DNA from: Rosa chinensis | Lineage: Eukaryota > Streptophyta > Magnoliopsida > Rosales > Rosaceae | Direction of reading: 5' to 3' | Assembly (NCBI RefSeq): GCF_002994745.2 | Contig: NC_037088.1 | Coordinates: 50,807,897 to 50,871,896, forward strand | DNA length: 64,000 bases | Part shown: piece by piece, positions 58,501-64,000 of the stretch | Position numbering within the stretch: position 1 is the stretch's first letter | How the letters are laid out: the number at the start of each line of letters is the position of its first letter | Notes under the pieces: generated by a model | What the model was told of the DNA's origin: nothing | Seen by the model: only the letters and a program-made list of their open reading frames with translations | The model's database searches: none | Translations under genes and position numbers: made by a program

Positions 58501-60739
58501 GACAGTCTTCCCGTTGTTAAGGGGAGATAAGAACACGGATGTTCAGCAGGAACGACAGGAATTGCCGTGGCCTGTCCCCACTATGTCTCATCTCGATCCC
58601 TGTTAAAGTGACAAGATCACACATGGGCTGCAAATATGCCTGCAAGGAAGGACATCTTTACGAGAGGACGTAGCGCCACCCTACACTGAGGTATGCATGA
58701 CACCAACGCCAAAGAGAGTGGCACTCTGATATTAGAGGCCATGGCCCCAACTAGGATACTTGGGAGGCCCGTGAGTTCAAATGATACTTTGGCACATTCC
58801 AATCCTTTGATCATCAAGACTCAAAATCTGTCTCATGAGTATCTTCCGGGTTATGATTATCGTTGGGGGACCCCTCAACATCAGAACTTATTCCTGAGAA
58901 TATAGAGCTCTATGAAAATTACACTAGTGTACATGAGACATGGGATAGAAACTCCATCATAACTGATGATGTAGTTGCGCATTTCGTTGCCTATGAGTTT
59001 GTTGAGTCAGATGATATTAAACCACGCTCCGTTGATGAATGAATGCCAACGTAGAGAATCCAGGTTAAGTTGGATTCTTTAACAAAGAGGAAGGTTTTTG
59101 AGCCAGTGATGCCAACACCTCCTAACATAAAACCTCAATACTAATGGGTCTTCGTTAGAAAGCGTGATGAGAAAAAGAGATGGCAATCTCGCCTTATGGA
59201 GCAAGGCTTCTCACAAAATGCCCTGGAATCGACTATGATGAGACATATTCTCTCATAATGGATGTCATTGCACTCCACTACCTTGTTAGTTTGGTAGTTT
59301 CCGAATAACTGAACATGTAGCTTACAAATGTGGTCACTACATATATATATGGGGATCTAGATACAGAATATACATGAAGGTTCATGGTGAACTTCATTTA
59401 CCCAAGTCAAGTGGCTCTAGACCACGGAGTGCGTTTACAAAGAGGTTGAAACGCTCATTGAAGTGACTACTTGATTGAGAAGGGATATGCCCGCGCGTTT
59501 CCATAACAATTTTCGGATTCTATCGCGGTACATGTTGGACATGATATTCATTGGAAGCCCTTAAAGAGTTAAGGGAAACCGCTGAACACTTGAAATCCGA
59601 GTTTGAGATGAAGGATTATGGGAGAACATGATTATATCTCAGTTTGGAACTTGAGCATCGTGTTGGTAGATGCTTAGGCATTTTGACAAGGTCAAACCTT
59701 CAAGCACCCCCATGATTGTTCGTAGTCTTGATCCTGGAAATGATCATCTTCGTCTGAAGGATGATGACAAAGATGTGCTAGAGGCAGAAGTGTCTTACAT
59801 GAGTACAATATGCGCATTATTGTACTTACCCCAATGTACAAGACCGGTCATCTCATATATTATGAACTTGTTAGCTAGATATAGCTTTGCACTAACGCGA
59901 CGCCATTGGATTGGTGTAAAAAATATCTTTTGATACTTGAGATGTACGATTGATATGGGCTTGTTCTATTCCTACAGAAAGATGATGGATTTGGACCCTT
60001 CACACACCAGAAACGCCGCCAACGCTGGCTTGCGTTCTCTATCCCCACCCCAAAACGAGATAAGTGTTTTGGAAGGTTTTGCTGATGTTGGGTATCTCTC
60101 TGACCCATACAAAGGTCATTCCCAATCTGCTTAAGTGTTCACCATGGGAAAAGACCGTGATATCTTGGAGGTCTACAGAACAGACCTTGGTCGCTATATC
60201 TTCGAACCATGCAGAAATTATTGCTATTCACGAAGTAGTTCGTGAATGTTTATGGATTGGATCTATAATTACGCATATTTGAACAATTGTGGTTTGAAGT
60301 CTACCACAGATGAGCCTAGCTACGAGCATTTAGGATAATGCTGCTTGTTTTGAACATGAAGTAAGGCTACATCAAAAGCAACAACACCACGTATAATCAG
60401 CAAGAACAGACTCTCATCAAGATCAAAGTGAACTACTTTCAATCTAAGGACAGTATGGTAGACTTACTCACTAAGTCATTACTCAAATCCACGTTCGAGA
60501 AACATGTGGCAAGAGTTTGCTTGCAGAAATTATCTGAACTCCCATGATCGTAGTCATCAGGGGGAGGTGCAGACATCAGGGGGAGATGTCTACATGTAAA
60601 TCTCGAAACGTGAAGAGTGTGTTGTTCTCTTTTTCCCCTTCAACCGAGGTTACTTTTGTCCCACTGAATTTTTGTTACTCGACAAGGTTTTTAGCGAGGC
60701 AACGAGAGAAGCACCGCATTTGGGAGACACAAGGGGGAG

Positions 60740-60962
60740 TGTTCAAGTAAATCCCTATTTGTGTGTCTGGCCCAAACCCTAGGTTACTTGACCTAGTGGT
60801 AATAGGGTTTAATTAGAAGAATCTAGATATTCCTAATCAATGTAAGATTACCTTTCCTTGTATGATTCAGATTCTATGCATTGTAATCCTCTATATAAAA
60901 ATGACCCTATTATCAATGAGAATACACAGCGATTTTCTCTCAAATATTGATTCCCTAAAACA
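60740..60962 (+). repeat. Copia 3' LTR (223 bp)
   Basis: It starts TGTTCAAGTAAATCCC right after the purine tract and ends CCCTAAAACA. A TATATAAAA box lies at 60891-60899 inside it, with polyadenylation-like AATGAGAATA downstream. Confidence 0.75.
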
Positions 60963-61486
60963 GTTTTATAATTTTTATAGCAAATTACCTACCTACACTT
61001 TTAGCTCATAATTTACCATTAGCAAGCATGCTTTCCTTAATTCCCATGCGGTTGTGCAAAATGCCCATGCCATGTGCAAGCAGTAATCCCTTTGCGGTCA
61101 GCTTCCTCCCCCTTTTTAATTATCTCTATTAATAAGTAAATTACGACACTACCCTTATGGTTTGGATAATGTTATTAACACTGCTGAATGTCAGTAGCAT
61201 TATGAAGAATTATCTTTTGATTCTATTTTTTTTTTAGTACAACTTATTCATGAATGAGTATTCTGTGACATTTTGTACAAAGAAAAATAGAAATAATATT
61301 TCTACATTTCATCTTGTTTCTCTGAGAAACAACTCATTTATATAATAATCACAAAAGCTATTTATACATATTACAATATGAAACTTGAACACTATATCAT
61401 TTATCTCTGGCTTTGCTGCTTGATGTTTGAATTTCACCTCTTCTCATGGTGAAGAAGTTTCTCCAGCAGGATTTCCTAGAGTACTA
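60963..61486. other. AT-rich spacer
   Basis: No gene, RNA gene or element end seen. Confidence 0.4.
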
Positions 61487-61597
61487 ACCGTCAGTATTAT
61501 ATTGACCCCCAGTATTATACTAGCCCCAGTAGTATACTGCCCCTCAGTAGTGTACTAACCCTCAGTAGTGTACTGATCCCTAGTAGTATACTAGCCT
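61487..61597 (+). repeat. 18-bp minisatellite, about six units
   Basis: Units such as CCCTCAGTAGTGTACTAA and CCCCCAGTATTATACTAG follow one another. The alternation of AGTAGTGTACT and AGTAGTATACT suggests spread by slippage. Confidence 0.85.
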
Positions 61598-62148
61598 GGC
61601 CTTCTTGCATTTGCTTACTTCAGCATTGATTTCATTAGCTCCATCCTGCAAGTCAACCGGCAACACAGAGCATAAGGGATGACAAAGTGTGCCCAAAAAT
61701 GCTTTGGTGATTACAACTCTAATCCTTTCTCTTCAAAAAACATAGCATTCAAATACATAAAAACTGTCACTAAACTTAGAGCCTAATCTCTATAGTTTCT
61801 TCTATTTCTTTCCAAGATAAAAATTGGAAAAGAAAAAAATGAAAGGAAGTAGAAGATACAAGCAGCAAAATTTGCAACTAATCCATGAACTTGCAAGAAC
61901 AAAGAACCATAAGATACTAACATAAACACAAACTAAAACTACTGACCCTCAATACAAAACTAATAATCATACTATAGGTACTGACCTACAAACAAAATGT
62001 TGCTGAGCCCTGCAGAAATAACAAACAAATTAGGATCAGTACAACTCCACCAAATTGCAAAACAAATAAACAACACAAGGTCATTATAGCTTAACCATGC
62101 CAAAACCTGTGACAACATGAGGCTAAAGGTACTGATCTTCAGAATTTC

Positions 62149-62457
62149 TCAACCAAATCCGGATTCGCAGCTCGGTTCGCCGGTTGCTTGGCAGCCTCGG
62201 TTCACCGGATTCGCCGCCTCACTTCGCCGGCTTCGCATCCTCGCTTCGCCGGTTGCTTCGCAGCCTTGCTTCGCTTGATTCACAGCCTCCCTTCGCCGGT
62301 TGCTTCGCCGCCTCGATCCGCCAGCTGCTTCGTCCCTTACCTTCGTAGGAGCCATAGATCGATTTAGGGAGGATTTGGATTTTGGGATGGTTTCGATTTT
62401 GGAACCGATCTGATTTTGGGAGAAATGGGTTATGTGAGTCTCAGTGGCATGTTTCAT
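62149..62457 (-). CDS. Repetitive Arg-rich reading frame, doubtful gene
   Basis: A 102-codon minus frame starting MKHATETHITHFSQNQIG. Its second half is built from a DNA repeat of about 27 bp (CTTCGCCGGTTGCTTCGCAG on the plus strand, 62160-62335), giving EAANPVNRGCQATGE-like protein repeats. No known domain. More likely a GC-rich minisatellite with an accidental frame. Confidence 0.25.
   Translation of the reverse strand: MKHATETHITHFSQNQIGSKIETIPKSKSSLNRSMAPTKVRDEAAGGSRRRSNRRREAVNQAKQGCEATGEARMRSRRSEAANPVNRGCQATGEPSCESGFG
62160..62335. repeat. GC-rich minisatellite, unit about 27 bp
   Basis: About six diverged units of CTTCGCCGGTTGCTTCGCAG plus CCTCG in an otherwise AT-rich neighbourhood. 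Confidence 0.7.
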
Positions 62458-62459
62458 AA

Positions 62460-63680
62460 TTTTCTTAATATTTTAGTGTTTTTTCTATAAAATGGGCTGA
62501 CAGCCTGTTTCAATTATTGGCCGCATGTGTTATTGGTTTTGGAGTCTGCTATTGGTAAATAGTAGTGTCATTTTGTAGTTATTGGTAAAAAGCTCTAATT
62601 TTTTAAATATTTTGTCGCTTAGTCCATTATTATTTTTCTCTAAATATGTTTTCTCTCTCTCTGTAATAATTTATTTTATTTGTTCTCTTCTTCATCCTTT
62701 AGGATCTTCACCAAAAAAAAAAAACAAAACAAAAAGTAAAAATACCATTCAGATTCTATGAACGTTTTGGTATTATGAAACTAATAAATAATGCTTAGAG
62801 ATATACTGGGTACTACAGTCACTAAATAATTTGTTCCAAATCAGAGTTATCCACCCAAATGACACTTTTCGGCAAGATTATCACAGCAGCAACAAATTAT
62901 TGCCTTTGACAAAACAATTCCAAGGGGATATACAACTCGCATATCTTGTGATCAATCAACAGAGAATTATTTTCCATTGATAATCAAGCAGATAAAAAAT
63001 GAATTAAGACTCACCTTCATGACAAGCAAAATAAGGACGATCACCAGCCATAGTTCTCTATTTATGGGTGGGGTAATGCTAGTAACAAACTAGGGTTCTG
63101 ATGTGCAGGAAAAAGTAGTTGAAGTGCTTGCCTTGAACTAAAATTGGGACAGAAACATTCATTGCAAAAAGATGGAACTGGCACATATTTTGAACTTTCT
63201 TTTTCCTTGAATGAAATTGCAGCGCAGATATCTCTCAAATTGCAGTCCGAAAAATTTAAAGTTCTAATCTCAATTACATTCAATTCTAACTTACCTAGAT
63301 GAAATTAATGCCCAGATTGCAGCTTGGCCCAAGATCTATCCTTATTCTCGGCGACGACTTCAAGGCAAATCGATCAGGAGACGGAGCCGCTACCATCACT
63401 ATGAAACGAGGGAACGATTCTCGGTGGGTTTAACTACTGGAGAAGAGAAGAGCGAGGCAGAGAGAGTGACATCATGACCACCACTCTCAATGGAGCTCTG
63501 CAATTGTATCAACTAAGCCTTCCAGTAGAGTAGGGTTTTTGAACAAGAACGTGAATGGCTAAACCCATATCAACAACATTTAAAGATCTAACCTAAAACC
63601 CATTTTTCTTACATGACATTTCTTTAACAAGAAAATTAAACATGAGCAACATACAAGTAGAGTGGTGATTGGGTCCCATA
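62460..63680. other. No assignable gene; possible minus-strand leader exons
   Basis: On the minus strand ATGGCTGGTGATCGTCCTTA begins at about 63053 and runs into a GTGAG donor-like site at about 63016. ATGGTAGCGGCTCCG begins near 63395. Both could be first exons of a small gene, but no protein family is recognisable. 62460-62980 is AT-rich without features. Confidence 0.25.
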
Positions 63681-63688
63681 ACACATCG

Positions 63689-64000
63689 TCATAACTTGGC
63701 AATGGTACGCAAGTTGGATCTTTCAGGGAGCTTTAATTCTTCGGGCTCTGCATCATCATCCAACTTGGAGAAGAAGAGATCGATCATCTGATCAGTGACG
63801 AGCTCCAACTTACAAGGGTTCCACTTATGGATCTTATTCTTATCCCACAGTAGTGTTGTGCAACCCTCTATGAAATCTCTGCTTACTTTTCCCCTTACAA
63901 GATGATACAGCATTCTATGTTCTCGAACAAGACACTCACCGAGTCCTTGCGATCTTCCTTCTCTAATCGATCTCAAAGAAATCTTCAAACCTGTTGGCGA
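63689..64000 (-). CDS. CHY1: 3-hydroxyisobutyryl-CoA hydrolase (CHY1-like), last exon, partial
   Basis: The minus frame is open to the window edge and encodes at least 103 residues of the C-terminus: SPTGLKISLRSIREGRSQGL, ECLVREHRMLYHLVRGKVS, RDFIEGCTTLLWDKNKIHKW, ending NLRTIAKL. This is the end of the enoyl-CoA hydratase/isomerase-like family that cleaves 3-hydroxyisobutyryl-CoA in valine breakdown. The final AKL is a type 1 peroxisomal targeting signal, as in Arabidopsis CHY1. Catalytic residues lie in upstream exons outside the window. The stop is at 63689-63691. Some positions look relaxed (TLLWDKNKIHK), so a recent paralogue is possible. Confidence 0.85.
   Translation of the reverse strand, partial: SPTGLKISLRSIREGRSQGLGECLVREHRMLYHLVRGKVSRDFIEGCTTLLWDKNKIHKWNPCKLELVTDQMIDLFFSKLDDDAEPEELKLPERSNLRTIAKL

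Larger units (their letters stand above)
55775..60962 (+). mobile_element. Decayed Ty1/Copia retrotransposon, 5' LTR missing
   Basis: Domains appear in Copia order on the plus strand, all with stops or shifts. Gag (UBN2 type) is at 55800-56349 and the CCHC knuckle near 56595-56640 (CSRCGVSGHWAHIC in shifted frame). GAG-pre-integrase is at about 57450-57540 (YWLCHDRIGHPSHDMM). Integrase is at about 58020-58500 and reverse transcriptase at about 59040-59600. An RNase H region follows at about 59640-60530. The polypurine tract AAGGGGGAG (60731-60739) and a 3' LTR close it. The integrase-before-RT order is diagnostic for Copia. The 5' LTR and primer site are gone. Confidence 0.85.

Overview
This is a eukaryotic nuclear window from a flowering plant. 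Genes are split by GT-AG introns. They include a plant-type gamma-tubulin, a plant MLKL pseudokinase, a SPA (COP1-partner) gene and a peroxisomal hydroxyisobutyryl-CoA hydrolase. The intergenic DNA is AT-rich and full of nested transposons. A eudicot is clear. Rosaceae is a guess from the look of the repeats and is not proven here.

Layout. 0.6-4.7 kb: complete gamma-tubulin gene (minus, 11 coding exons, 474 aa). 5.6-6.1 kb: RNase H-like relic. 7.1-10.4 kb: CACTA transposon carrying intron-containing pieces of host genes (RNA polymerase III subunit 2 and a CXXC zinc-finger gene). 10.8-14.1 kb: frameshifted NIP30/FAM192A-like gene and two tandem DUF7722-like small genes; a third DUF7722-like copy lies at 28.5 kb. 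All four share an upstream box. 15.1-16.8 kb: LINE-derived retroposon with target duplication. 17.4-25.4 kb: young Gypsy-type element with 2.9-kb LTRs and only gag inside, inserted in another LINE relic. 26.3-26.7 kb: DUF241 pseudogene. 27-36.4 kb: MITEs, microsatellites, foldbacks, a Mutator-like region with a possible protein kinase fragment, and a 2.8-kb solo LTR.

37.6-46 kb is the second genic island: an MLKL pseudokinase gene (plus, 695 aa) and a SPA1/2-like gene (minus, 986 aa) arranged tail to tail. 48-61 kb is transposon-rich again: two hAT elements with perfect 8-bp target duplications, LINE-like retroposons, a 31-bp minisatellite, a truncated LTR with a hAT inside it, and a decayed Copia element with an intact 3' LTR. 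The right edge holds the last exon of a CHY1-type 3-hydroxyisobutyryl-CoA hydrolase ending in the peroxisomal signal AKL.

The genes form no operon-like functional unit. The notable themes are host-gene fragments carried by transposons, a small gene family with a shared promoter box that one unrelated gene copy also sits behind, and layered insertions whose order can be read from target-site duplications. Exon borders were placed by eye from GT-AG sites, reading frame and remembered family sequences.
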